Shown here piece after piece: positions 7,623 to 16,480 of a stretch of 64,000 nucleotides of DNA. Each line of letters begins with the position of its first letter. Position 1 is the stretch's first letter. This stretch comes from Dryocola sp032051265 (GTDB lineage: Bacteria; Pseudomonadota; Gammaproteobacteria; Enterobacterales; Enterobacteriaceae), in the NCBI GenBank assembly GCA_032051265.1, contig DAMBYU010000003.1, positions 62,001 to 126,000 on the forward strand. The letters are read 5' to 3'. The translations under genes were made by a program, and so were the position numbers. The notes below the pieces were generated by a model that made no database searches, was not told the origin of the DNA, and saw only the letters and a program-made list of their open reading frames with translations.

Positions 7623-9625
7623 TTTAACTTCCTGTTAATGACGCAGTCGGGGCTTGCGGAAAGCATGCCGGTATTGCCGCTTACCTGATAGCCTGGCACC
7701 TGACGGATCTGGGAGAAATGGTTTGCCAGTGACCAGGCATCGGCCCCCATGGCGTACAGACGTGCCAGTGAGTAGTCATTACGCACAGCATTCAGCGCCT
7801 GTTGCTGTAGTGCCGGATTGTCGCCGGAGAGCATGGGGATTTCGCTGAACTGCAGGCCTTCCATCTCCAGACGGAAGTCCGGGCCGTTTACGCCCTGAGA
7901 GCTGCGGGAGCTGGCATAAAGCTGCGCGCTGCTGCGGCTGCCGGTGCGCATGGAAATCATCGGTTTGATAAGCGCCACTTCATCCGGCGTGGCCAGGATA
8001 TAGGCTGCATCCACACCTTCGGCGGAGCCGGCGGTAATTTGCGCATCGGTTGGCGGCGCAGGAATTGTCAGGCCGCCGATGGTAACGGCTTCCTGCTGCG
8101 GTACGGATGAGGCGACAGGCGTTCCGGTCAGAGCAATGCCAGACCCGCTGTTGATGCCCTGCTTGAGTTCGCTAACAGAACCGAACTGCTGTTGCAGTAC
8201 GATGCCGCCGCCCAGTTTTTGCCACTCAGCGCTAAAGGCGCTTGTTACGCGAGTGCCCAATGTGCTGCGCGGTACCAGCAACAGCGGCGCACGATGACCC
8301 TGCTGCCAGATATGATCCGCTGCGTCCCGAGCTTCATCTTCCGGAGAGAGGGCGAAGTAACAGATGTTCGGGCGGTTTTGTACATTCTCAGGCTGGTTCA
8401 GCGCCAGGATATTCAGCGAGGTATTGCTGTTGGCGAGACGATCAACGTTGTTTTTAAGCAGCGGGCCTACGACAAGCGTAGCGCCATCCTGCTGCGCCTG
8501 AGCGAGTACCTGCTCCAACGGCTGCGAGCTGGTATCGTAGATTTTTACTTCGGCAGAAGGGTTAGCCGGAGTCGCCGCGGCGCTTTGTACCGCTGGTTGA
8601 GCCGGTTGCGGAGCCGATGGTGTTGCCGCCTGCTCATTAGTCAGATCGCTAACGGAGGCGGCTGACGGACTGGCCACAGCATCGGCATCAGGCGTAGTTG
8701 GCTCTGTTGCTGGCTGCGCGCTGGCATCCGGCGCAGGAGCGCTAACCGGCGCCGCAGGGACGGAACCAGTATTTTTAGCTGATTCAAAGCCCTGCTGGAT
8801 AGCGCGGCCAAATACCGCAGCCTGGCCGTTTAATGGCAGCAGCAGAGCAATTTTACCCACGGAAGCCGGCTGGTAATTTTGCATATTGCTTAGCTGAGTC
8901 GGCAGCGTTTTTGCGCCCGGATTCTGCGGGTAGCGTGTTTGCCAGTCTTTAATGCCAGCTTTCAGCATGTTCGGATCGTTGCGGTTGTCGTTCCAGACGC
9001 GCTGGAGATCCAGCCACCCTTGCAGGGTATTTTCATCCGCATTAATCACCATGGCGCTCATTTGTTCAGGCGTGAACTGAGACAAGGTCTGCCAGGTGCC
9101 ATCGATATTTTTTTGATGCGCCTCGCCCTTGAGCATGGGCTCCTGAGCAATCCAGGCGCGCAGAAGTTCCAGCGATGGGCGATTCTGGCTGGCATCAATC
9201 ACCGCCTGATAATACCGCGTCTGCTGCTTTTTGTTGAAGGATGAAGGGTCAAGCTTAGCAAGCAGCGCATTTGCCGCAGCATAATCTTTTTGGGCGATTT
9301 TAATCTCTGGCACCAGAAGCGACTGCTCATGGCGCTGGACATCATCCATTTCCTGCGGCAACTGATTATAGAGTTCTACCGCCTGTTGCGTTTTGCCTTC
9401 AGTCAGCAGCGCATGAATGGCGAGTAATTGCCATGTGGTCTTGCTATCATCTGCGCTTTGCTGCATCTGTTGCAGATAGTATGCAGAATCTGCAGTGGCT
9501 TCGCCCTGCACGTGGGCGGCGGACTGGTCTGGTGCTTTCGTGGTACAACCCGCAAAGATCAGGGCTGCAAGCACGACAGGCAGACAACGCCCGGCTTTAG
9601 AACGAATAAATTTAGACGGTAGCAT
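7580..9625 (-). CDS. lpoA: Penicillin-binding-protein activator LpoA
   Basis: A 681-residue outer-membrane lipoprotein. The lipobox LIFAGC places the acylated cysteine at residue 27. An N-terminal TPR-like helical domain (about 28-255) is followed by a Pro/Ala/Gln-rich linker (about 290-360) and a C-terminal periplasmic-binding-protein-like domain (KIYDTSSQPLEQVLAQAQQD onward). In E. coli it activates the transpeptidase of PBP1a across the periplasm. It starts the lpoA-yraN-diaA-dolP operon and is divergent from rsmI, with 62 bp between the start codons for both promoters. Confidence 0.95.
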   Translation of the reverse strand: MLPSKFIRSKAGRCLPVVLAALIFAGCTTKAPDQSAAHVQGEATADSAYYLQQMQQSADDSKTTWQLLAIHALLTEGKTQQAVELYNQLPQEMDDVQRHEQSLLVPEIKIAQKDYAAANALLAKLDPSSFNKKQQTRYYQAVIDASQNRPSLELLRAWIAQEPMLKGEAHQKNIDGTWQTLSQFTPEQMSAMVINADENTLQGWLDLQRVWNDNRNDPNMLKAGIKDWQTRYPQNPGAKTLPTQLSNMQNYQPASVGKIALLLPLNGQAAVFGRAIQQGFESAKNTGSVPAAPVSAPAPDASAQPATEPTTPDADAVASPSAASVSDLTNEQAATPSAPQPAQPAVQSAAATPANPSAEVKIYDTSSQPLEQVLAQAQQDGATLVVGPLLKNNVDRLANSNTSLNILALNQPENVQNRPNICYFALSPEDEARDAADHIWQQGHRAPLLLVPRSTLGTRVTSAFSAEWQKLGGGIVLQQQFGSVSELKQGINSGSGIALTGTPVASSVPQQEAVTIGGLTIPAPPTDAQITAGSAEGVDAAYILATPDEVALIKPMISMRTGSRSSAQLYASSRSSQGVNGPDFRLEMEGLQFSEIPMLSGDNPALQQQALNAVRNDYSLARLYAMGADAWSLANHFSQIRQVPGYQVSGNTGMLSASPDCVINRKLNWLKFSQGQIIPAS

Positions 9626-9687
9626 GCTGTATCCAGTGAATTTTTCTTCTCAGTGTTCAATATTAAATCGGCAATACGGATGAAACA

Positions 9688-10554
9688 ATGAAACAACTCG
9701 AAACGGCGGCGATTTCTGCCAGCACGCTCTACATCGTTCCGACCCCCATCGGTAACCTCGGCGATATCACACAGCGGGCGTTATCCGTGTTGCAAAGCGT
9801 TGACCTGATTGCTGCCGAAGATACTCGTCATACCGGTTTATTGCTGCAGCATTTTGCCATTAATGCGCGATTGTTCGCATTGCACGATCATAATGAACAA
9901 CAAAAGTCCGAAACGTTACTGGCGAAGCTTCAGGAAGGACAAAGTATCGCCCTGGTTTCCGATGCCGGCACGCCGTTGATTAACGATCCGGGCTATCACC
10001 TGGTGCGTACCTGCCGTGAAGCGGGTATTCGCGTCGTGCCGCTGCCTGGCCCTTGTGCCGCCATTGCAGCGTTAAGCGCGGCCGGGCTACCGTCGGATCG
10101 CTTCTGTTATGAAGGCTTCTTGCCCGCCAAATCCAAAGGCCGTCGCGACGCGCTAAAAGCCATTGAACAAGAGCCGCGCACGTTGATTTTCTATGAGTCC
10201 ACTCACCGTTTGCTCGACAGTTTAGACGATATTTGCTCGGTGCTTGGTGAATCCCGTTACGTAGTGTTGGCGCGCGAGCTAACCAAAACCTGGGAGTCGA
10301 TTCATGGTGCGCCAGTTGGCGAACTGGCGGCATGGGTTAAAGAAGACGAGAACCGTCGCAAGGGCGAGATGGTGCTGATCGTCGAAGGCTTCAAAGCTCA
10401 AAGCGATGATGCGTTGCCTGCCGATGCGTTGCGCACTCTCGCGCTGCTGCAAACAGAGCTGCCGCTGAAGAAAGCCGCCGCGCTTGCCGCTGAAATCCAC
10501 GGTGTGAAGAAGAATGCGCTTTATAAGTATGCGTTGGAAAACAGCGCGAAATAG
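9688..10554 (+). CDS. rsmI: 16S rRNA (cytidine1402-2'-O)-methyltransferase RsmI
   Basis: 288 residues of the tetrapyrrole-methylase-like SAM enzyme family. Motifs are VPTPIGNLGDITQRA near the N-terminus, AAEDTRHTGLLLQHF, VSDAGTPLINDPGY and PGPCAAIAALSAAGLPSDRF. RsmI adds the 2'-O-methyl of C1402 in 16S rRNA, in the ribosomal P site. It is divergent from lpoA, the same arrangement as in E. coli. Downstream it meets the end of the oppositely oriented aga operon. Confidence 0.95.
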   Translation: MKQLETAAISASTLYIVPTPIGNLGDITQRALSVLQSVDLIAAEDTRHTGLLLQHFAINARLFALHDHNEQQKSETLLAKLQEGQSIALVSDAGTPLINDPGYHLVRTCREAGIRVVPLPGPCAAIAALSAAGLPSDRFCYEGFLPAKSKGRRDALKAIEQEPRTLIFYESTHRLLDSLDDICSVLGESRYVVLARELTKTWESIHGAPVGELAAWVKEDENRRKGEMVLIVEGFKAQSDDALPADALRTLALLQTELPLKKAAALAAEIHGVKKNALYKYALENSAK

Positions 10555-10602
10555 GATTTTCCTGGTATTCTGAGCTTTAGTTAATCAGCTTTTGTGAACA
10601 GG

Positions 10603-11349
10603 TTATGGCGAGGGGGTCGCATAAGGCCCCGGCTGGAAAATCTGCGCGTCATACAGGCATTGCACATTTTGATGCAGCCAAAGGAACGAACAGGGTAGTG
10701 TTGTGGAAATTTCTTGTTTGCAGAATCCATCGAATGCCGCAGATTTATTTTCACCTGAAACAAGAAATACAATTGCCTTAGCGCTAAAAATTTCACTTAA
10801 CCCTAAAGTAATTCCCTCTGAGATAAGATGTGATGTGTCTTTTAGCATCTCATGTGTTTTTGTTCTGCTATCAAGTTTGATGCTGTGGCTACGAAAGGTC
10901 AGTTTATCTGATGGTTCGATCAGACCGAGGTGGCCGTTTTTACCTAAGCCCAGAATACATAAATCTAATCCCCCTTTTTGTTGAATTAATTTCGTGACTC
11001 TTTTGCATTCTGGGTCCGGGTCTGTCGTTGTATCAAAGGCAATGTAATTATTTTCCTTAACATTGAGCGGCGTGATGATATGTGCCTGCAAATATGATTC
11101 GCAGGTACAGGGGTGAGTCATAGGAACACCAAGCCACTCATCGAGTTTGACAAAGGTTACGCCGCTGATATCTGTATTTTTATCTTTGACATAATCCACA
11201 AAGAACTTATAACTTCCCGTCGGCGATGAACCTGTCGCCAGGCAGATAACCGCTGATGGATTGTTTTGAATACAGGCAATAATACGGTCACAGCATTTCT
11301 GGCTGAGGTCGTTATAATCAAGACACTTTTCGAAAACGAACTGTCTCAT
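10603..11349 (-). CDS. agaI: Putative galactosamine-6-phosphate deaminase/isomerase AgaI
   Basis: A 248-residue NagB/6-phosphogluconolactonase-family protein. Motifs are AVICLATGSSPTGSYKFF, FVKLDEW and LCILGLGKNGHLGL. It is the last gene of the aga operon, as in E. coli. AgaI was proposed to deaminate galactosamine-6-phosphate to tagatose-6-phosphate, but later genetic work gave that role to AgaS, so the job of AgaI is uncertain. In this protein the usual NEPG after GHLGL reads IEPS, so the conserved asparagine is replaced. The coding sequence is AT-richer than the flanking core genes. Confidence 0.8.
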   Translation of the reverse strand: MRQFVFEKCLDYNDLSQKCCDRIIACIQNNPSAVICLATGSSPTGSYKFFVDYVKDKNTDISGVTFVKLDEWLGVPMTHPCTCESYLQAHIITPLNVKENNYIAFDTTTDPDPECKRVTKLIQQKGGLDLCILGLGKNGHLGLIEPSDKLTFRSHSIKLDSRTKTHEMLKDTSHLISEGITLGLSEIFSAKAIVFLVSGENKSAAFDGFCKQEISTTLPCSFLWLHQNVQCLYDAQIFQPGPYATPSP

Positions 11350-11428
11350 TTTACCGTTCCTTTTATATGGAGATGACGGGCAGATTATTTAAACAAGGGC
11401 AGATGAAATGCCCTTGTTTTTATGGCTA

Positions 11429-12223
11429 TTACAAAACACCTAATGCAGACATCACAATCGCCAGGACAAACGTGACGCCGATCAGAATCACGGGGTGCAT
11501 TTTTTTCGTACGCAGCAAGTAATACATCAGCAGGGTATATCCCATTGGCAAAATATTAGGGAATATTTTGTCAAAAAAGTCTTTCTGGATGGCGACGCTG
11601 TGCGTGCCGTCAATGGCTATCTCTGAAACCACATTAATATGTACATAGGATGCTATCAGACCGCCAATAACCGTGACCCCAAGAATGGTTGCGGCCTTCG
11701 AAATGATCTGTGAGTTTTCCTTTATCCTGTCAATGGCTTTGATACCCAGCGTATAACCAATATGCGTCCAGCCGATACGTAAGCAGAATACGGCAAAGTA
11801 GACGGCAAAGAACAGAATGGGTCCAAGCAGGTTGCCCTGGCTTGCAAAGGACGAGCAAACTCCCGCCATGATCGGCAGCAGGGTGAACCAGAAAAGCGCA
11901 TCGCCAATGCCCGCTATCGGTCCAAACAAAGCAACTTTTAACCCTTTGATAATCCCACGATCCTCTTTTTTCTCTTCCATGGAAATCAATAATCCCATGA
12001 GGAAACCGACAAAGTTTGGATGCGTGTTGATAAATTCAAGGTTATCTTTCATGGCGGCGCTCAGGCCCTGAGGATCGTCTTTGTAGATTTTCTTCAGCAG
12101 CGGCACCATCGCCCAGGTAAATCCGCCTGCCTGCATACGTTCATAGTTAAAGCTTGATTGCAGGAGAGAAGATCGCAGACCCAGACGGGTAATATCTTTT
12201 TTAGTGACGATTTCAGATCCCAT
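11429..12223 (-). CDS. agaD: PTS system galactosamine-specific EIID component
   Basis: 264 residues of the mannose/sorbose-family EIID, reading as AgaD of E. coli (LGLRSSLLQSSFNYERMQ, GPIAGIGDALFWFTLLPI, GWTHIGYTLGIKAID). It has a cytoplasmic N-terminal half and membrane-spanning C-terminal segments. The start chosen is ATG 12223 (MGSEIVTKK), which overlaps the end of agaC by 11 bp. A longer frame reading upstream into agaC has no homology. Together with AgaC it forms the membrane channel that takes up and phosphorylates galactosamine. Confidence 0.92.
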   Translation of the reverse strand: MGSEIVTKKDITRLGLRSSLLQSSFNYERMQAGGFTWAMVPLLKKIYKDDPQGLSAAMKDNLEFINTHPNFVGFLMGLLISMEEKKEDRGIIKGLKVALFGPIAGIGDALFWFTLLPIMAGVCSSFASQGNLLGPILFFAVYFAVFCLRIGWTHIGYTLGIKAIDRIKENSQIISKAATILGVTVIGGLIASYVHINVVSEIAIDGTHSVAIQKDFFDKIFPNILPMGYTLLMYYLLRTKKMHPVILIGVTFVLAIVMSALGVL

Positions 12224-13025
12224 TACTGTAATCCTCTTTATTGTTATCTGATGGGGTATCTTTTTGAGTGGCGGCGGCATGTGCTTTTTTAGCGTTGGCA
12301 TTAAAATATTCATACATCGCTAAAGCCGTGCCCAGAACGGCAACCGGCAGCAAATTGCTGACCTGGATATAGCAAACAAACAGGAAGCCAATAATCAGAT
12401 AAGGAACGTATTGTGCTTTCAGCATAACCCGAAGCAACAAACCAAAACCGACCGCAGGCAATATGCCGCCCGCTACTTCAAATCCGTGTGTCAACCATCC
12501 CGGCATTGATTTTACCAGGGCCTGCATCGCGCCTTGTGCAAGATAGGTACACAGGAATGTGATTAGCGCATAGGTTATTGCGACTAGCAAAATTGTGAGA
12601 ATATTTAGCCGGGCAAACCCCCCTGTATCGCCTGTTTGAGCGCATTTGTCAGCTTTCGACATAAACAGTGAAAATGACGAGTAGAAGAATAGGATGATAT
12701 ACTGCATTAATAAACTAAACGGGAGCCCAAGGCCGATGGCCGTTTTGGCATCTATACCCGTTGACCAGGCGAGAACGGTAGTCATTATCCCCGCCATGAT
12801 GGGGTTCGGAGGTTGTACGCCTCCTGCAGGCGTCAGGCCGGCAAAAGCCAGTTCGGTCAGGCCTCCGGTAATAAGGCCTGTCTGGATGTCGCCTAAAATT
12901 GCCCCTGTGAGCGTACAAACAATGATTGGTCTGAACAGAAATAATGCTTCCAACCAAAAATCAATTCCTAATACAAAGGCCAGTGCCGCTAATGAAAGGC
13001 CTTGCAGTAGCGTTATCTCATGCAT
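12213..13025 (-). CDS. agaC: PTS system galactosamine-specific EIIC component
   Basis: 270 residues with several hydrophobic segments, almost identical in its first 110 residues to E. coli AgaC (GIDFWLEALFLFRPIIVCTL, GGLTELAFAGLTPAGGVQPP). EIIC forms the sugar-translocating part of the mannose-family permease with AgaD. The C-terminus ends in EDYSNGI as in E. coli and overlaps agaD. It is preceded by agaB, with 63 bp between them. Confidence 0.93.
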   Translation of the reverse strand: MHEITLLQGLSLAALAFVLGIDFWLEALFLFRPIIVCTLTGAILGDIQTGLITGGLTELAFAGLTPAGGVQPPNPIMAGIMTTVLAWSTGIDAKTAIGLGLPFSLLMQYIILFFYSSFSLFMSKADKCAQTGDTGGFARLNILTILLVAITYALITFLCTYLAQGAMQALVKSMPGWLTHGFEVAGGILPAVGFGLLLRVMLKAQYVPYLIIGFLFVCYIQVSNLLPVAVLGTALAMYEYFNANAKKAHAAATQKDTPSDNNKEDYSNGI

Positions 13026-13088
13026 TTTTTATTCCTTACTACATTAGCTTATTTTAGAGGTATTAATTAAAAGACCTCCCTTGTATTT

Positions 13089-13565
13089 TTATACTGAAAT
13101 CTGTTCTTTGGGATTCCCGGGAACATCCTGAATAAAAATATTGACTGCCTGGCTTTTCAAATAGCGGAAGTCATCAAGATCCTCATCGTTGATATAAACC
13201 TTACTACTGATTTGTCTTTTACCCTCACTGAAATGCATGTTGCCTACGTTGACATCTTTCAACGGCACGCCGCCTTCAACTAACCTTTTTACGGTGCGTG
13301 GCGTGCGGCAAATAATGAATATTTTTTGATTCGGCGTGGCTTTATCAATAATAGCAATGGTTTTTTCTATGGTGAAAAAACGAATGCCAACGCTATAGGC
13401 TTCAGCTGTAATGCCCATTAGCTTTTGTTGGATTTCATCTTTCGCCACGTCATCATCAACTACAATCAGGAGGTTTGCCCCAAGCGTTGTAGTCCAGGTT
13501 ACGCCGACTTGTCCATGTACCAGGCGGTTATCAATGCGGGTGAGAAGAATATTTGGGATTGCCAT
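13089..13565 (-). CDS. agaB: PTS system galactosamine-specific EIIB component
   Basis: 158 residues, cytosolic mannose/sorbose-family EIIB. The phosphorylation site is the histidine in TRIDNRLVHGQVGVTW (His17). It passes phosphate from AgaF to the sugar as it crosses AgaC/AgaD. The ATG at 13565 follows a GAGGTG Shine-Dalgarno. A GTG two codons upstream would place the initiation codon inside that sequence and is less likely. It lies 15 bp downstream of the kbaY stop. Confidence 0.92.
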   Translation of the reverse strand: MAIPNILLTRIDNRLVHGQVGVTWTTTLGANLLIVVDDDVAKDEIQQKLMGITAEAYSVGIRFFTIEKTIAIIDKATPNQKIFIICRTPRTVKRLVEGGVPLKDVNVGNMHFSEGKRQISSKVYINDEDLDDFRYLKSQAVNIFIQDVPGNPKEQISV

Positions 13566-13580
13566 AAGCACCTCGCTTAT

Positions 13581-14453
13581 TTAATAGTTTGTGAACGCAA
13601 TTAAGCGATTAGATGAGCCACAGACTTTAATTTTGTCATGCACGACATTCTTCATTGCATCCATACCCACCCGTAGATAGTAGCGTGGGTCATTGCCCTG
13701 TGGGTTTGTGGTAAACCACTGTTTAACCGCATCGGCAAAAGCAATTTTCAGTTCTGTGGCGACGTTGACTTTGCATACACCTAAGGAGATAGCTCGTCTG
13801 ACAAACTCATCGGGCACGTCGCTGGCGCCGTGAAGCACCAGAGGTATATCAACGATGTTCCGTATTTCGGCCAGACGGCCAAAATCTATTTTTGGCGTTT
13901 TTGTATACAGCCCGTGCGCGGTGCCGATGGCAACGGCGAGGCTGTCTATTCCTGTTCTTGCGACAAAATCTTTGGCCTGCTGGGGGTCGGTCAGAAATGC
14001 GCTTTCGTCGCTGACTTCCATATCATCTTCGACACCGCCCAAACGGCCCAGCTCCGCTTCAACGCTGCAATCCTGCTGATGACAAAAATCAACGACTTGT
14101 TTTACCAGCTTTACGTTCTCCTCAAAGGGAAAATGACTGCCGTCTATCATGGCGCTGCGCGAACCCGCCAGGACTTTGGTGGTGATGTCCTGATAGGTTT
14201 CATGATGATCGAGATGAATCGCCAATGGCATAGCGAAGGTTTCTGAATAGGCTTCACACAGAGCATAGATTTCTTTAAAAGGGATATGCTTAAAGGTGCC
14301 TGGCGTACCGGCCAGGATAACCGGTGACTGCAACTCCTGGCATACCTCGAGGATAGCCTGAATAGTTTCCGCGTTATGAATATTAAAAGCCGGTACGGCA
14401 TAGTGGTTTATTTGCGCATCGGCTAATAAATATTTGGTTGAAATGATAGTCAT
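13581..14453 (-). CDS. kbaY: Tagatose-1,6-bisphosphate aldolase KbaY/AgaY (class II)
   Basis: 290 residues, a zinc-dependent class II aldolase that cleaves tagatose-1,6-bisphosphate to dihydroxyacetone phosphate and glyceraldehyde-3-phosphate. Metal and substrate motifs are IHLDHHETYQD, VEAELGRLGGVEDD, AIGTAHGLY and LVLHGASDVPDEFV. KbaY needs the companion subunit KbaZ for full activity, and that gene lies upstream in this cluster. It is placed between agaS and agaB as in E. coli. GatY is a close paralogue, but the aga context decides the name. Confidence 0.92.
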   Translation of the reverse strand: MTIISTKYLLADAQINHYAVPAFNIHNAETIQAILEVCQELQSPVILAGTPGTFKHIPFKEIYALCEAYSETFAMPLAIHLDHHETYQDITTKVLAGSRSAMIDGSHFPFEENVKLVKQVVDFCHQQDCSVEAELGRLGGVEDDMEVSDESAFLTDPQQAKDFVARTGIDSLAVAIGTAHGLYTKTPKIDFGRLAEIRNIVDIPLVLHGASDVPDEFVRRAISLGVCKVNVATELKIAFADAVKQWFTTNPQGNDPRYYLRVGMDAMKNVVHDKIKVCGSSNRLIAFTNY

Positions 14454-14486
14454 ATCTTTTCCCCTGAGTAGCTTCTAAAGCTATCT

Positions 14487-15653
14487 TTATTCTGCAAAGT
14501 CGTTAAATGAGGGATGAATAACTACCCCCTGAACGACACGGTTCACCGTCCCACTAGCTGAGGGCGTATCAGGAGGAAGGCCTGCTTTAAACGACTCCTG
14601 TAAAGCAAAGATCTGTGCATAAATCAGGAAACAGAAAGTGAGATCGATATCTTCACAGCGGCTCTGCCCGGGAATATAAAGATGCGTACCGTTTTCAATG
14701 TCGCTTTCAGGGCGATCTGCAATGGCAACGATCGCCATCGCTTGATTCTCATTTCTCATTTCTTTCAATAAATCAAGATCATAAAGCCGGGTGTAAGGAT
14801 GGTTGGAAATAAATTGCACGATCAACGTTTCACCATCGACCAGTGATTTTGGCCCGTGTCGGAAGCCAGTTGCCGAATCATAGAAGGCCGCAATTTTGCC
14901 GCCGGTGAGCTCCAGCACTTTTAAAGCTGATTCGCGAGCCACGCCCTGCAGACCACCGTTGCCAAGATAAACGATGCGTTTCCATGAAAGATCGCCAAAC
15001 AGGGGCTTGCTGAAATTACCCTGAGTGGAAATCACTGCCTGGCAGCGTTCCGAGATAGCGGAAAAACGTTGAGGAGTAAAATACTGTGGGGCGAACACGG
15101 CAAGGCAACTGGCCGTCATTGTGCTGACGCTACTGGTCATGGCAAAGCCACGATCGTGCGTTTCAGGCGGCAGCAATATGTTGAACGTTTTATCGCTTTT
15201 GAGGCCGTTTTGATAAAGGCTTCCCGCTTCATTGCAGGTAATGACCAGGTGGTAGCTATCGGGAGACCACTGGTTGGTTAGATCTACGGCTGCAACGCTT
15301 TCAGGGCTGTTGCCGGAGCGCGCGAATGAGACCAGCAATATTGGACGGTCTGCGGGCAAATAATCTTTCGGGTTAGTGACTATATCGGTAGAAGGAATAG
15401 AAGCAAACTCAGCCGCAACGTGGCTGTTCAGCCACGGCACGATCATCTCGCCAATAAACGCTGATGTGCCGGCACCGGTGAGGATAATTTTGAGTCGGCT
15501 TTTTGCCAGCAGAGGCTGCAGGAATGTATCAATAGCTGCTCGCTGGTTTTCGAGCTGGCGGATGGCTTCGGACCAGATTGCCGGCTGCTGGCGAATTTCT
15601 TTTTCTGTCCAGGTGCTTGTTTTTGTGAGATCGAGATCGATCAGTTCTGTCAT
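14487..15653 (-). CDS. agaS: AgaS, galactosamine-6-phosphate deaminase/isomerase (SIS domains)
   Basis: 388 residues with two SIS domains. First-domain motifs are ILTGAGTSAFIGEMIVPWL and LVSFARSGNSPESVAAVDL; the second has YLGNGGLQGVARESALKVLE and FRHGPKSLVDGET. Related to GlmS sugar isomerase domains. Genetic work in E. coli assigns AgaS the deamination/isomerisation of galactosamine-6-phosphate to tagatose-6-phosphate. The start ATG 15653 is preceded by AAGGAAT; a 41-residue upstream extension runs through the AgaR operator and is rejected. It begins its own transcription unit with a promoter and an operator upstream. Confidence 0.9.
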   Translation of the reverse strand: MTELIDLDLTKTSTWTEKEIRQQPAIWSEAIRQLENQRAAIDTFLQPLLAKSRLKIILTGAGTSAFIGEMIVPWLNSHVAAEFASIPSTDIVTNPKDYLPADRPILLVSFARSGNSPESVAAVDLTNQWSPDSYHLVITCNEAGSLYQNGLKSDKTFNILLPPETHDRGFAMTSSVSTMTASCLAVFAPQYFTPQRFSAISERCQAVISTQGNFSKPLFGDLSWKRIVYLGNGGLQGVARESALKVLELTGGKIAAFYDSATGFRHGPKSLVDGETLIVQFISNHPYTRLYDLDLLKEMRNENQAMAIVAIADRPESDIENGTHLYIPGQSRCEDIDLTFCFLIYAQIFALQESFKAGLPPDTPSASGTVNRVVQGVVIHPSFNDFAE

Positions 15654-15710
15654 TACCCATTCCTTAACTGTAAAGGTGAGATTCCGAAAGAGAATTCCGG
15701 ATACTTTACT

Positions 15711-15734
15711 CTTCTTTCGTTTCGTTTCTTTGTG
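15711..15734 (-). promoter_or_regulatory. AgaR operator in front of agaS
   Basis: The plus strand contains CTTTCGTTTCGTTTCTTTG, which matches the core TTTCRTTTYRTTTY of the E. coli AgaR consensus perfectly. It starts 58 bp upstream of the agaS ATG, where a repressor would block the agaS promoter. A weaker, oppositely oriented match (GGTAACGAAAAC) follows at about 15761-15772. Confidence 0.75.
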
Positions 15735-15919
15735 TGGCCTGTCATGGACTTTATAAGAAAGGTAACGAAAACTCAACGTAAAAAAAACGGTAAGATGTAA
15801 AACAGTGAAAGAGATCTCATGTCTTTTTTATGGATTAGAAGTTAAACGAGGGGAAAAGGAGGGCCTTGAAGTAATTGCTACAACATAACGAAATAGAAGG
15901 AGTACCGGGAAGGAAAAGG

Positions 15920-15956
15920 CTGTAAATCCCCCCAGGTTTGTGTTGGAGATTTACAG
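15920..15956 (-). terminator. Hairpin 20 bp downstream of agaF
   Basis: A perfect 9-bp inverted repeat, CTGTAAATC and GATTTACAG, with a 19-base loop. On the minus strand it follows the agaF stop and is followed by CCTTTTCC, so it is a weak terminator or an mRNA processing/stabilising element. It separates the kbaZ-agaF and agaS transcription units. The rest of the 322-bp space 15654-15975 holds the agaS promoter and operator and no gene I can see. Confidence 0.5.
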
Positions 15957-15975
15957 GTCGATAGCGTAAAGGTTG

Positions 15976-16413
15976 TCAAATGCCGTCTTCGGTTTCTGCC
16001 GTTTCCTTTTGGTCGCGGGCGAGCTCATCGACGAGGCTGGTCAGGCCACGATGACCGGATGCCAGAGCCTCGATACGAAATGCTTCTGGCGTCAGCCCAT
16101 CGCGCTCAAGCACCATCTCCAGTAAAAGTTGTAGATTGGTGCCGGTGATGACTTCCCGCCCCCCTTTTTGCAGGGCAAGCATGGAGGCCAGTCGAAAAGG
16201 CGTCCCGCCCAGGAGATCGGTCAGAAAGACCAGGCCTTCGCGCTCATCAAGCTGATTCAACGCATTTTCATACTGGCTTTGCAAAAGCGCCGTGGTTGAC
16301 GTTTCAGGGAAATCAATAGCGATAAGCTGCGTTTGTTGCCCGACAATTTGATGCATTGCTTTTTCAAGCCCGGTTGCAAAACCGCCGTGGCCGCAGAGAA
16401 TAATACTTAGCAT
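15976..16413 (-). CDS. agaF: PTS system galactosamine/N-acetylgalactosamine EIIA component
   Basis: 145 residues of the mannose-type EIIA fold, matching AgaF of E. coli. The phosphoryl-accepting histidine is His9 in ILCGHGGFATGLEKAM; LVFLTDLLGGTPFR is the conserved second motif. The start ATG 16413 was chosen by alignment, since the open frame upstream runs into the end of kbaZ. It is the only EIIA in the locus and so must serve AgaB/AgaC/AgaD. In E. coli AgaF serves the AgaVWE system and also the AgaBCD system. Confidence 0.9.
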   Translation of the reverse strand: MLSIILCGHGGFATGLEKAMHQIVGQQTQLIAIDFPETSTTALLQSQYENALNQLDEREGLVFLTDLLGGTPFRLASMLALQKGGREVITGTNLQLLLEMVLERDGLTPEAFRIEALASGHRGLTSLVDELARDQKETAETEDGI

Positions 16414-16480
16414 AGTGTTTGTCCTTGTTGATGACAGCGCGTTAACTATCCGGGTACCTATCGATACAGCGCCTGGTGGA

